Origin: an uncultured Eggerthella sp. | GTDB taxonomy: Bacteria; Actinomycetota; Coriobacteriia; Coriobacteriales; Eggerthellaceae | Assembly (NCBI GenBank): GCA_900540345.1 | Contig: UQFK01000003.1 | Span: 1 to 64,000 of the forward strand | Length of the DNA: 64,000 nt | Direction: 5' to 3' | Program-made: the position numbers and the translations under genes | Notes under the pieces: generated by a model | The model's database searches: none | Seen by the model: the letters and a program-made list of their open reading frames with translations, nothing else | What the model was told of the DNA's origin: nothing | Shown: positions 24,253 through 33,278 of the stretch, piece by piece | Layout: the number at the start of each line of letters is the position of its first letter | Position numbering within the stretch: the stretch's first letter is position 1

Positions 24253-25383
24253 ATGGATCAACAGTTCGAATCCGTTGCAGTCGTAGGTCTTGGTTTGATC
24301 GGAGCATCGTTTGTGGGGGCCTATCATAAGGCGTATCCACATGCGGCTATCGTTGGGGTCGATACCTCACGCGAAGCGGTCGATGAGCTGCTCGAACGTG
24401 GTTGGATCACGGAGGGTTTCGAGCCGAGCGATAGCGCTTTAGTGGAGCGTCTTGGGTCGTGTGATCTGGTGGTGCTAGCCACACCGGTCACGGCAGCTCC
24501 TGAATACTTTCAGGTGTTGGCTGACAGTGACTATCAAGGAGTCATCACCGATACCTGCTCAACAAAGGCGCAGATCGTCGAAGAAGCGCTTGCCATTTTG
24601 CCCCACCCAAATAATTTTATTCCCGGCCATCCGATGGCGGGTTCTGAGAAGAGTGGTGTATTTGGCGCGCGTGATACGCTTTTCGAGAATGCGCATTGGG
24701 TGTTGTGCCCTGATGAGCATACCTCGCCTGATGCTTATGCTGCACTGCATGAAGTGCTTACCGCACTTGGTGCGCGTGTGGTAAGTCTGACACGCGAAGG
24801 CCATGATGAAGCTGTGGCTATCATCAGCCACGTTCCCCATTTTGTTGCCTCGTCTCTTGTGGAGCTTGCGGTTCGTCATGCAGGCGATCAAGAGGCGCTC
24901 TTCCGTCTTGCGGCAGGCGGCTTCAAGGATTCAACGCGCATCGCGGCAGGTTCGCCTGCGTTGTGGACTGGTATTGCGTTTGAGAATCCGCAAGCCATCA
25001 CTCATGGACTGCATGAGATGCAGGAAATCCTTGGACAATATGCTGCAGCGCTTGAAGGAGCTGATCGTGCGGGATTCACCACGTTGCTCGATCGTGCTGC
25101 GCAGGCACGCCAGGCATTGCCTGCAAAGTGGATTCCGGCAACTGAAGATCTGCTTGAGGTGCGCATTCCGCTTACAGATCGTCCGGGCATCATCGCAGAG
25201 GTAACCACCATCGCAAGCCAAGTCGGATGCAATATCCAGTCGATCGAGATCGATCATATTACCTCATCTAGTGCGGATCTCGTACTGATCCTGACCGATG
25301 AAGGAGACGTCGGAAAACTCTCAACGCAGCTTATCAAGGCTGGTTTCAGTATTTCGTTTCGTCCCTTAAGTTCAAAGGAGTAA
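24253..25383 (+). CDS. tyrA: Prephenate dehydrogenase
   Basis: A 376-residue TyrA that converts prephenate to 4-hydroxyphenylpyruvate for tyrosine synthesis. NAD-binding start VAVVGLGLIGASF (residues 8-20); FIPGHPMAGSEKSGV is the prephenate-site block; ISHVPHFVASSLVELA follows. A C-terminal ACT domain (about 299-376, RIPLTDRPGIIAEVTTIASQ) points to allosteric feedback by an aromatic amino acid. The aroA ribosome-binding site lies within the tyrA end, so the two are made together. Confidence 0.94.
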   Translation: MDQQFESVAVVGLGLIGASFVGAYHKAYPHAAIVGVDTSREAVDELLERGWITEGFEPSDSALVERLGSCDLVVLATPVTAAPEYFQVLADSDYQGVITDTCSTKAQIVEEALAILPHPNNFIPGHPMAGSEKSGVFGARDTLFENAHWVLCPDEHTSPDAYAALHEVLTALGARVVSLTREGHDEAVAIISHVPHFVASSLVELAVRHAGDQEALFRLAAGGFKDSTRIAAGSPALWTGIAFENPQAITHGLHEMQEILGQYAAALEGADRAGFTTLLDRAAQARQALPAKWIPATEDLLEVRIPLTDRPGIIAEVTTIASQVGCNIQSIEIDHITSSSADLVLILTDEGDVGKLSTQLIKAGFSISFRPLSSKE

Positions 25384-25389
25384 ATACCG

Positions 25390-26715
25390 ATGGCTGCTGA
25401 AAACATCATGCATATCGAGCCGCTCGCAGGCCCGCTCGATGGCGCCACGACGGTTCCAGGAGATAAATCGATCTCCCATCGAGCTATCTTGCTCTCAGCA
25501 ATGGCACAGGGTACATCGCGCCTTACCGGCGTACTCGACTCGGCGGATGTGCGTTCCTCAATCGATGCGGTCACCGCGCTTGGAGCGCAGGTCAACTTGG
25601 AAGTCGGTGTGGATGGCTCGCTTTCGGGCGGTATCACTGGTTGGGGTGCTGAAGGCCCCAAGCAGCCTGACGCTCCGATCGACTGTGGCAACTCTGGTAC
25701 GACAGCACGTTTGCTCATGGGCTTGCTTGCACCGTGGCCGATCCGTGTTGAGATCACGGGGGATGAGTCACTCAAGAAGCGGCCCATGCGCCGCATCATC
25801 GCGCCACTCATGAAGATGGGTGCACGTTTCGAGCCTGAGGCACAAGAGAATTTGCCTGTCACCGAGATTGGCAATCCGAATCTGAAGGCCATCACCTACG
25901 ATGCGCCTATGGCAAGCGCTCAACTAAAGACTGCGGTGTTGCTTGCGGGCCTTGGCGCTCAGGGAGAGACGCGCGTCAATGAGCCAGCTCCCTCACGTAA
26001 TCACACAGAGCTCATGCTTCCTGAATTCGGAGCAACCACCTCGGCTGCATATCGCAGCGCCATGGTAAAGGGGCCGTTTACGCTCCAGGCATCCGAAGTT
26101 GATGTGCCGGGAGATCCTTCCTCTGCTGCATTCCTCATCTGTGCAGCACTTTTGAAGCGCGGCAGTTCGATTCAGGTCGAGAACGTCAGCCTGAATGCTG
26201 CGCGCATCGGTTTCGTTCGAACCCTTGAGCGCATGGGTGCGTCCATTGAAGTTCGCCATATGGGCCAAGAGGGTAAAGAGCCCAATGGCATTATCGAGGC
26301 GACTTACACGCCTAAGCTTACGGGCTGTGAGATACCAAAGCAGCACATCGCAAGTGTCATCGACGAGATTCCGGTACTTTCGCTGGTTGCTGCGCATGCA
26401 CAAGGAAGGACCGTGTTTCGTCAGGTCAATGAGCTGACGAAAAAGGAGTCGAATCGATTGGATGCCATCATCGAAGGCCTCGGCCTTCTTGGCGTTGACG
26501 CGTGGTGTGAAAATGACGATCTGTTTATCGATGGTCAGCCTGATCTGGTCATCCCGCAGGGTCTTACGTTCGACTCACGTAAGGATCACCGTCTTGCGAT
26601 GACCTGGGCACTTGTTGGTCTCTGCGGCAACACGCCAGTTGATATCGTCGACTTTGATTCCGTGAAGGTCAGTTTCCCGAAATTCTTGGAAAGCTTGGAA
26701 AGGCTCGCTCAATGA
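25390..26715 (+). CDS. aroA: EPSP synthase (3-phosphoshikimate 1-carboxyvinyltransferase)
   Basis: A 441-residue AroA joining phosphoenolpyruvate to shikimate-3-phosphate in the shikimate pathway. Family marks: GDKSISHRAILLSAMAQG near the N-terminus, DCGNSGTTARLLMGLLA in the PEP site, and RKDHRLAM near the C-terminus. AAGGAG precedes ATG 25390. The central block EVDVPGDPSSAAFLICAALL is also standard. It overlaps cmk by four bases. Confidence 0.96.
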   Translation: MAAENIMHIEPLAGPLDGATTVPGDKSISHRAILLSAMAQGTSRLTGVLDSADVRSSIDAVTALGAQVNLEVGVDGSLSGGITGWGAEGPKQPDAPIDCGNSGTTARLLMGLLAPWPIRVEITGDESLKKRPMRRIIAPLMKMGARFEPEAQENLPVTEIGNPNLKAITYDAPMASAQLKTAVLLAGLGAQGETRVNEPAPSRNHTELMLPEFGATTSAAYRSAMVKGPFTLQASEVDVPGDPSSAAFLICAALLKRGSSIQVENVSLNAARIGFVRTLERMGASIEVRHMGQEGKEPNGIIEATYTPKLTGCEIPKQHIASVIDEIPVLSLVAAHAQGRTVFRQVNELTKKESNRLDAIIEGLGLLGVDAWCENDDLFIDGQPDLVIPQGLTFDSRKDHRLAMTWALVGLCGNTPVDIVDFDSVKVSFPKFLESLERLAQ

Positions 26716-27380
26716 TCGTTGCAATAGATGGACCTTCGGGTGCAGGTAAATCGACCGTTGCCAAAGCTGTCGCGCGCAAGCTTGGCTTCTCGTGTCTTGA
26801 TACGGGAGCGATGTATCGCGCGATCGCATGGAAGGCGCTCGCTGATGGCGTGGATCTGCATGATGAAGAAGCGCTTGGCAAGCTTGCAGGTGATTGTGTG
26901 ATCTCGTTCGAGCACGAAAATAACGATCCTATTGCGCGTCGGGTATTCGTCGACGGATGTGATATCACTTCTGCGATTCGAACGGCAGAGATCGATAAGG
27001 CGGTCTCTCCAGTCTCTGCCACCCCTGCAGTGCGTAGTGCTCTTGTTGCGCAACAACAGCGCATCGGCTCTCAGGGCGATTATGTCGTGGAAGGCCGCGA
27101 TATTGGTACGACCGTATTCCCGAATGCAGAATGCAAGGTCTTCCTCACGGCCTCAGCAGAAGAGCGCGCTCACCGTCGTGTTCGCCAGAATGTCGATCGC
27201 GATCTTGGTTCTATTGATTTTGAAGAAGTGCTCGCAGACATCATCCGTCGCGATAGCGTAGACTCCAGCAGGTCTGTTTCGCCGTTGAAGCCAGCAGAAG
27301 ATGCGGTGCACATCGATTCGACGAATTGCTATATCGAAGAGATCATCGACCAAATCTGTTCGCTCGCGCGTACTTCGTAG
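26712..27380 (+). CDS. cmk: Cytidylate kinase
   Basis: A 222-residue CMP/dCMP kinase: P-loop AIDGPSGAGKSTVAKAVA at residues 4-21, LDTGAMYRAIAWKAL, the CMP-site GRDIGTTVFPNA, and a lid with the usual Arg residues. It phosphorylates CMP for RNA, DNA and lipid precursors. Coupled to aroA by an ATGA overlap; the cmk-plsC-ispH-der order is common in Gram-positive and actinobacterial genomes. Confidence 0.96.
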   Translation: MIVAIDGPSGAGKSTVAKAVARKLGFSCLDTGAMYRAIAWKALADGVDLHDEEALGKLAGDCVISFEHENNDPIARRVFVDGCDITSAIRTAEIDKAVSPVSATPAVRSALVAQQQRIGSQGDYVVEGRDIGTTVFPNAECKVFLTASAEERAHRRVRQNVDRDLGSIDFEEVLADIIRRDSVDSSRSVSPLKPAEDAVHIDSTNCYIEEIIDQICSLARTS

Positions 27381-27396
27381 AGAAGGGACGCACGAG

Positions 27397-28227
27397 ATGA
27401 AGTCTTGCGAACAGTTGTGGGATATGTCGTTTGATGGAAACGACCGCTCTAACCGCGAAAGTCATGTTGTTGGCAATGTGATCTCGGTGATCGTGCTTGC
27501 ACTCATGAAGATTCTCTTTCGCTTCACGGTAAAGAATCGCGATATCTTACTTCAGTTCAACGGTAAGAAGACCGGTGCAGTTGTCCTCTCGCCTCATACG
27601 TCATACATCGATGTGGTCATGATGTTTCTTGCGTCATGGCCGAAACGCTGGACACGCCTGATCGCTCGCGAAAGTCTCTTTACGGTAGCTCATGGACTTC
27701 TTGGTTTTATTATCGCGCGCGTTGGAGCGTTTCCGGTCAAGCGCGATACGGCTGATATGTCTACTGTTAAACGCGCAGCGAAATTTTTGAAGAACGGCGA
27801 GATCGTCGGCATCTTCCCAGAAGGCACGCGGCGTGGTAAGGGTAACATCGTTCCTGCTATCCACGGCGGTGCTGCGCTCATCGCGAAGCTAGGCCGCGCA
27901 CCTCTCATTCCGCTAGGTCTTAGGAATGTCGATAAGATCAAACGAAAGGGCGAACGTGTGCGCTTTCCAAAGCTCACCGCAGTGTATGGCGAGCCGATCG
28001 CACTCGCATCGTTTGACTTTCTTCCTAAAGAAGAGCGCATGGAAGCAGCAACCTGGTATGTGCTGCGCGAAGCCTTCGCGCTCAGTCATGACATCGCTCC
28101 AAAGGAAGTTGACATGGCGGGTCTCTTTCCTGACAACAAGGATTACAGCGCAGTGTTCGCTGAGCATCCTATTGCGCGATTTGATCCTTCCACGTTGCCT
28201 AATTACGAACCGAAAGCCAAGGAGTAA
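27397..28227 (+). CDS. plsC: 1-acyl-sn-glycerol-3-phosphate acyltransferase family protein
   Basis: A 276-residue lysophospholipid acyltransferase. The catalytic block is SPHTSYID (HxxxxD) near residues 65-72 and the glycerol-phosphate site is FPEGTRRGKG about 75 residues later. A hydrophobic helix near 28-46 would hold it at the membrane. It acylates lysophosphatidate to phosphatidate. ATG 27397 follows AGAAGGGA. A roughly 60-residue tail beyond the usual core has no recognised motif. With plsY and gpsA nearby it completes an early phospholipid set. Confidence 0.88.
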   Translation: MKSCEQLWDMSFDGNDRSNRESHVVGNVISVIVLALMKILFRFTVKNRDILLQFNGKKTGAVVLSPHTSYIDVVMMFLASWPKRWTRLIARESLFTVAHGLLGFIIARVGAFPVKRDTADMSTVKRAAKFLKNGEIVGIFPEGTRRGKGNIVPAIHGGAALIAKLGRAPLIPLGLRNVDKIKRKGERVRFPKLTAVYGEPIALASFDFLPKEERMEAATWYVLREAFALSHDIAPKEVDMAGLFPDNKDYSAVFAEHPIARFDPSTLPNYEPKAKE

Positions 28228-28229
28228 CA

Positions 28230-29075
28230 GTGGGTACGTTTACGATCGTTCGCGCTGAATATGCAGGCGCGTGTTACGGCGTTCAGCGTGCACTCGATCT
28301 TACGCTTGAGACGGCAGATAATAACAAAGCAGCTTGCACACTCGGTCCGCTCATTCATAACCCTCAGGTGGTCGCCGATCTTGAGGCACGAGGTATACGC
28401 GTAGCGAATGGTGTGGACGATTGCACCGAAGAGGCGGTGGTCATTCGTTCGCATGGTGTTATTCCGCAGGTCATCGATATGCTTTCTGAGCGCGGACGCG
28501 AGGTTATAGATGCTACTTGTCCGCATGTGCTGCGTGCGCAACGCGCTGCCGCTAAGCTTGCGCGCGAAGGTTTTCATGTGCTTGTTGTTGGCGAAGCAGG
28601 TCATCCAGAAGTCGAAGGCATCCTCGAACATGCGCGCCAAGAAGGGAAGCGATGCACCATTGTTGGGTCGATCGAGGATATTCCGGTAGACCTTGTAGAG
28701 CCAGTTGGAATCGTTGTGCAGACCACGCAGTCTCACCAGAAGCTTGGCGAGATCGTCGATGCGCTTGAAGCGCGTGGTATCGATCCTTTGGTGAAAGATA
28801 CGATCTGTTTTGCGACTATCCAGCGTCAGGATGCAGCGCGAGATCTTGCCAGCAGTGTTGATGTTATGTTGGTTATCGGCGGCAGGAATTCTTCGAACAC
28901 GACCCGTTTGTATGAAATGTGCCAGCAGTGCTGCAATGCGGTTTATCATATAGAAAGCGCTGAAGAAATCGATCCTGCCTGGTTCGAGTCAGCATCCTCG
29001 GTCGGCATCAGCGCGGGAGCTTCTACTCCTGAAGATCAGATACAGGCTGTCGTTTCTTATCTGGAAACGTTGTAA
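28230..29075 (+). CDS. ispH: 4-hydroxy-3-methylbut-2-enyl diphosphate reductase
   Basis: A 281-residue IspH, the last enzyme of the MEP isoprenoid pathway, with a [4Fe-4S] cluster held by three Cys: in YAGACYGVQRALDL, in DATCPHVLRAQ and in DTICFATIQRQ. The ligand motif GGRNSSNTTRLYEMC and the end SAGASTPEDQIQ are standard. Starts with GTG at 28230, five bases after AAGGAG. Confidence 0.96.
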   Translation: MGTFTIVRAEYAGACYGVQRALDLTLETADNNKAACTLGPLIHNPQVVADLEARGIRVANGVDDCTEEAVVIRSHGVIPQVIDMLSERGREVIDATCPHVLRAQRAAAKLAREGFHVLVVGEAGHPEVEGILEHARQEGKRCTIVGSIEDIPVDLVEPVGIVVQTTQSHQKLGEIVDALEARGIDPLVKDTICFATIQRQDAARDLASSVDVMLVIGGRNSSNTTRLYEMCQQCCNAVYHIESAEEIDPAWFESASSVGISAGASTPEDQIQAVVSYLETL

Positions 29076-29091
29076 GAGTGGAGATCGTTGT

Positions 29092-30405
29092 ATGGCCTTG
29101 CCCGTTGTCGCGATAGTAGGTCGTCCCAATGTGGGGAAATCGACCCTGGTCAATCGAATCGCAGAGAATAACGAAGCTATTGTTCACGAAATGCGCGGCG
29201 TGACGCGCGATCGTTCGTATCATGAGGCCGATTGGAATGGGCGTGATTTCACCCTCATCGACACAGGCGGCATCGAGATGAACAAGGACGATACGTTTCA
29301 AGAATCTATTCGCGCTCAGGCGCTCGTGGCAGCCGATCAGGCTGATGTCATCCTTTTTCTTGTCGATAGCCAGACAGGGATCAATGCAGATGATCAGGCT
29401 GTTGCGAATATCTTGCGTCGATCGGATAAGCCAGTATTGTTAGTAGTGAATAAGCTTGATAACCCAGGCGACACGAATGCGATGTGGGAATTCATGCAGC
29501 TTGGCTTAGGCGATCCCTGGCCAGTATCGGCGCTTCATGGCACGGGTACAGGTGATCTGCTTGATGAAGTGGTAACACTGTTTCCCGAAGCGAGCGATGA
29601 TGAGCAAGATATTGTCGATACTATCAATGTGGCTATAATCGGTCGTCCGAATGCGGGTAAATCCTCACTTACGAATAAGATGACCAACAATGACCGCTCG
29701 ATCGTCTCTGATGTGGCAGGTACGACGCGCGATGCGATCGATACTACCATCGAGCACGACGGTCAGCATTACACCATCATCGATACAGCAGGTCTTCGTC
29801 GTAAGAGCGTCATCGATCAGGATGTTGAATACTATGGTTATGTGCGTGCGCTGCGTGCGATTGACCGCGCCGAGGTGGTGTTGTTGGTCATCGATGGCAC
29901 TATTGGCCTTACTGATCAGGATCAACGCGTCGCAGGTATGGCGGCGGAACGCGGGTGTGCCATGGTGATCATCTTGAATAAGTGGGACTTGGTCGAGGGT
30001 CCGGAGGCAAAAGCAGAAGTTCGTGAGAGGATCAAAGACCGCCTCATGTTCGTTGGCTACGCTCCTGTTATTGCGATCTCGGCACTCTCGGGCAAGAATG
30101 TCCATCGTATTTGGAGTGCAGTGGATAGTGCATATCGAAACTACTGCTCTAGTATTTCGACCTCAAAGTTGAACAATTGGCTCCAAGAGATTCGCGATTT
30201 CGGTCATACGATCTCGAAGGGTAAGAAGTTGCTCAAGATCAAGTATGTTACGCAAACAGGAACTTGTCCGCCGCAGTTCACCTTCTTCTGCAATCATCCT
30301 GATATAATCGAACCTTCTTACGAGCGTTATTTGGAAAAACGGCTGCGTTCTACCTTCGACCTTGAAGGCACGCCTGTCCGTCTTCGTTTCAAGCGAAAGG
30401 ATTAG
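29092..30405 (+). CDS. der: Ribosome-assembly GTPase Der (EngA)
   Basis: A 437-residue protein with two tandem GTPase domains, unique to EngA/Der, and a C-terminal KH-like domain. First domain: GRPNVGKSTLVNR, DTGGIE, NKLD; second: GRPNAGKSSLTNK, DTAGLRRKS, NKWD. It acts in 50S subunit maturation. It follows ispH closely and precedes plsY by three bases. Confidence 0.97.
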   Translation: MALPVVAIVGRPNVGKSTLVNRIAENNEAIVHEMRGVTRDRSYHEADWNGRDFTLIDTGGIEMNKDDTFQESIRAQALVAADQADVILFLVDSQTGINADDQAVANILRRSDKPVLLVVNKLDNPGDTNAMWEFMQLGLGDPWPVSALHGTGTGDLLDEVVTLFPEASDDEQDIVDTINVAIIGRPNAGKSSLTNKMTNNDRSIVSDVAGTTRDAIDTTIEHDGQHYTIIDTAGLRRKSVIDQDVEYYGYVRALRAIDRAEVVLLVIDGTIGLTDQDQRVAGMAAERGCAMVIILNKWDLVEGPEAKAEVRERIKDRLMFVGYAPVIAISALSGKNVHRIWSAVDSAYRNYCSSISTSKLNNWLQEIRDFGHTISKGKKLLKIKYVTQTGTCPPQFTFFCNHPDIIEPSYERYLEKRLRSTFDLEGTPVRLRFKRKD

Positions 30406-30408
30406 TCG

Positions 30409-31062
30409 ATGAATCTAGCTCTTTTGGCGGTCCTCCTCTTCATCATCGCTTTCCTGCTCGGATCGATACCCTTTGGGGTCATCATCTCGCGCTTGTTCTT
30501 CAAAAAAGATATCCGAAACGAGGGTTCAGGCAATATCGGTACGACAAACGCTATGCGCTCCTTGGGAAAAGTAGGGGGCGGCGCTGTCTTCTTGCTCGAT
30601 TTTGGCAAGGGATTGCTCTCGGGATTCTTAGGAACTCTCTTTGCAACAATGGCTGAGCCATCGCACGGCATTGCTGCAGGCCAATTCCTTCTATCCCTTT
30701 CGTTTCTGGGATGCGTGGTTGGCCATATCTATTCACCATGGCTTAAGTTTCACGGCGGTAAGGGTATTGCGGTTGCTATCGGTGCTCTCTTCTTCGTATT
30801 GGGGGTATGGCCTTCTATTCTTGAACTTGTCATCTTCGCGCTGCTCGTGCTAACGACGCGTTATGTGTCGGTAGGTTCGATCGCTGCAGCTGCGCTCTGT
30901 CCTTTCTTCTCGCTCTATCTGTTTTGGGGCAATATTCCCGCCATCGCTGCGATGACCATCGCAGCCCTGCTCGTCATCTTTGCGCATCGTGAGAACATTG
31001 CGCGTTTGCTCGCTCACAACGAAAATCGTATCGGCTCTAAGAAAGAGAAGCTCAAATCATGA
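30409..31062 (+). CDS. plsY: Glycerol-3-phosphate acyltransferase
   Basis: A 217-residue integral membrane enzyme that transfers an acyl group from acyl-phosphate to glycerol-3-phosphate, the first phospholipid step in most bacteria. Motifs: LLGSIPFGVIISR, NEGSGNIGTTNAMRSLG, and HGGKGIAVAIGALF, the three loops of the active site, with hydrophobic helices between. Overlaps gpsA by four bases, which couples acylation to supply of glycerol-3-phosphate. Confidence 0.95.
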   Translation: MNLALLAVLLFIIAFLLGSIPFGVIISRLFFKKDIRNEGSGNIGTTNAMRSLGKVGGGAVFLLDFGKGLLSGFLGTLFATMAEPSHGIAAGQFLLSLSFLGCVVGHIYSPWLKFHGGKGIAVAIGALFFVLGVWPSILELVIFALLVLTTRYVSVGSIAAAALCPFFSLYLFWGNIPAIAAMTIAALLVIFAHRENIARLLAHNENRIGSKKEKLKS

Positions 31063-32087
31063 AGGTTGCAGTGATCGGCGCAGGTTCCTGGGGAACTGCG
31101 CTTGCAAATACGCTCGCCCTAAGCGGCAATGAAGTTTGCATGTGGGCGCGTAAGACTGAGGTTGCCCATGCGATCACGAATGAACATCGCAATTCACGCT
31201 ACCTCTCGGACGTTGTGCTCGAACCTTCTATAGTTGCAACCACAAGCCTTGAAGAAGCGATCCATGCTGCAGGTGCGGTCGTATTGGTCACGCCCTCAAG
31301 TACGTTACGTGATTTCGCTGAACGCATGAAGGGTCTTGTCGATCCGAATACGCCGATCATTGTGTGTTCGAAAGGCGTTGAGGGTGCCACCATGTACCTG
31401 CCGATCGAAGTACTCGATGAAGTGCTGGGTAATCGCGATCGTTTAGCGGTACTTTCGGGTCCGAATCATGCAGAAGAGGTTGTCTTGCAAATGCCGTCGG
31501 GTACGGTTATCGCTGCACCATCAGAAAAGACAGCGATCTTCTTTCGCGGACTCTTCTCTGCGCCGAATTTTCGCTGCTACACATCATCTGATTACATCGG
31601 CGTTGAGTTGTGTGCAGCATTCAAGAACGTCATCGCTATCGCAGTCGGGATCTCTTATGGCATGGGCATGGGTGACAATACCGCTGCAATGCTCATGACG
31701 CGCGGCATGGCCGAGATGAGCCGTCTGGTCTATGCCCGTGGAGGAGATCCGCTCACGGTCATGGGCCTTGCGGGTGCAGGCGATCTGATCGCGACCTGTA
31801 CTTCGAAGCATTCCCGCAATCGCGCGTTTGGGCAATACGTTGCTCAAGGCAAGACACTTGAGCAATATGAGAGCGAAACGCATATGGTGGTTGAAGGCGC
31901 GATCGCGTGCAAGACCATTGAGCCGCTCGCTCATTCATATGGTGTTGAGCTTCCGATCACAAAAGCGGTGCGAAGCGTTGTTTGGGATAAGGCTTCGATC
32001 GAAGAAGTAGTCATGCAATTGTTCGATCGGCCGCTTACCACGGAATTCTGGGGTCTAGAACACGAGGGATCGACCTATGCCAAGTGA
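31059..32087 (+). CDS. gpsA: Glycerol-3-phosphate dehydrogenase [NAD(P)+]
   Basis: A 342-residue GpsA making sn-glycerol-3-phosphate from dihydroxyacetone phosphate for lipids. NAD(P)-binding VIGAGSWGTALANTLALSGN at the start; SGPNHAEEV; substrate-binding ELCAAFKNVIAIAVGISYGM; and GLAGAGDLIATCTSKHSRNR. The final 11 bases overlap the ogt start. Complete and normal in length. Confidence 0.97.
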   Translation: MKVAVIGAGSWGTALANTLALSGNEVCMWARKTEVAHAITNEHRNSRYLSDVVLEPSIVATTSLEEAIHAAGAVVLVTPSSTLRDFAERMKGLVDPNTPIIVCSKGVEGATMYLPIEVLDEVLGNRDRLAVLSGPNHAEEVVLQMPSGTVIAAPSEKTAIFFRGLFSAPNFRCYTSSDYIGVELCAAFKNVIAIAVGISYGMGMGDNTAAMLMTRGMAEMSRLVYARGGDPLTVMGLAGAGDLIATCTSKHSRNRAFGQYVAQGKTLEQYESETHMVVEGAIACKTIEPLAHSYGVELPITKAVRSVVWDKASIEEVVMQLFDRPLTTEFWGLEHEGSTYAK

Positions 32088-32547
32088 GCGTAGCTTCTTT
32101 ATCTATCCAACACCGATGGGTAGGATCACGATCGCAAGCGATGGTACATCTCTAACCCAGCTTGCCTTCGGGGCGGTAGAGCTTGGCGGTACCAACATAC
32201 CAACAACGCTTACTAATGAGGCAGCCAATCAGGTACAGGAATATCTTGCAGGTAAGCGCAAAGAATTTGAGCTTCCTCTTGATCCGCAAGGTTCAGCTTT
32301 TCAACAACAGGTATGGAGTGCGCTATCGAACATTCCGTATGGCGAAACACGGAGCTATCAGCAGGTCGCACAGATGATAGGCAAGCCTCAGGCGATGCGT
32401 GCGGTGGGTGGCGCGAACAACAAGAATCCGCTGCCGATTATCATCCCATGTCATCGAGTCATCGGAGTAAATGGAGATTTGGTCGGTTATGTTGCAGGGC
32501 TTAAGATCAAGAAATTCTTGCTCGATCTTGAGCAGGCTCATCGGTAG
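32077..32547 (+). CDS. ogt: Methylated-DNA-protein cysteine methyltransferase
   Basis: A 156-residue suicide repair protein that takes the methyl group from O6-methylguanine. The active-site block IIIPCHRVIG is intact, as are the helix-turn-helix PYGETRSYQQVAQMIGKP and RAVGGANNKNP. It overlaps the end of gpsA by 11 bases in another frame. No nearby ada regulator. Confidence 0.94.
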   Translation: MPSERSFFIYPTPMGRITIASDGTSLTQLAFGAVELGGTNIPTTLTNEAANQVQEYLAGKRKEFELPLDPQGSAFQQQVWSALSNIPYGETRSYQQVAQMIGKPQAMRAVGGANNKNPLPIIIPCHRVIGVNGDLVGYVAGLKIKKFLLDLEQAHR

Positions 32548-32574
32548 AATGCGATTTCGAAGGGTAAGGCTTGG

Positions 32575-33273
32575 ATGTTCGGTGAAGTAAAGATCGCACC
32601 TTCAATTCTGTCGGCGGATTTCATGGACATGGAGCATGATATTCGAATGCTTGAAGCAGCAGGCGCTGATTTGATCCATGTTGATGTGATGGATGGGCAC
32701 TTCGTCCCGAATCTCACCATCGGCGTACCATTCATCAAGCAGCTGCGGGCCATCACGGATTTGCCGATCGATGTACACCTTATGATCTCGAATCCGCTTG
32801 ATACGATCGATTGGTATCTCGATGCGGATCCAGATTTCGTGTCGGTCCATATCGAAGCGGTGCCTAACGAGGACGATCTTCATTCTCTGTTGCGTCACAT
32901 TCGCGAACGTGGAGTTCGCCCAGTACTCACGTTAAAGCCCGATATGCCGATCGAGGCGCTCGATCCATTCATCGATGAGGTCGATATGATCTTGGTTATG
33001 AGTGTCTTTCCGGGTTTTTCAGGCCAGTCCTATATCGAAGGGAGCGAAGATCGCGTCTCGTATGTGGCTAAGCTCGCTAAGACACGCAACCCTGATCTTC
33101 TGATCGAAGTAGATGGCGGAATCAATGCAGCGCGTACAGCGGGTCTGGTTTGTGCAAGTGGTGCTGATGTGTTGGTAGCGGGATCAGGGGTCTTTGCAGC
33201 TGAAGATCCCGCCCAAGCGATAGAGCAGATTCGCACGGCAGGCACGCAGGCGCAGATCGCAAAGGAGCGCTAA
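32575..33273 (+). CDS. rpe: Ribulose-phosphate 3-epimerase
   Basis: A 232-residue TIM-barrel enzyme interconverting ribulose-5-phosphate and xylulose-5-phosphate in the pentose phosphate pathway. Motifs: KIAPSILSADF, HVDVMDGHFVPNLTIG with catalytic Asp and metal-binding His, VHLMISNP, MSVFPGFSGQSY, and EVDGGIN. The downstream desulfurase ribosome-binding site lies in its last codons. Confidence 0.96.
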   Translation: MFGEVKIAPSILSADFMDMEHDIRMLEAAGADLIHVDVMDGHFVPNLTIGVPFIKQLRAITDLPIDVHLMISNPLDTIDWYLDADPDFVSVHIEAVPNEDDLHSLLRHIRERGVRPVLTLKPDMPIEALDPFIDEVDMILVMSVFPGFSGQSYIEGSEDRVSYVAKLAKTRNPDLLIEVDGGINAARTAGLVCASGADVLVAGSGVFAAEDPAQAIEQIRTAGTQAQIAKER

Positions 33274-33278
33274 AGAGT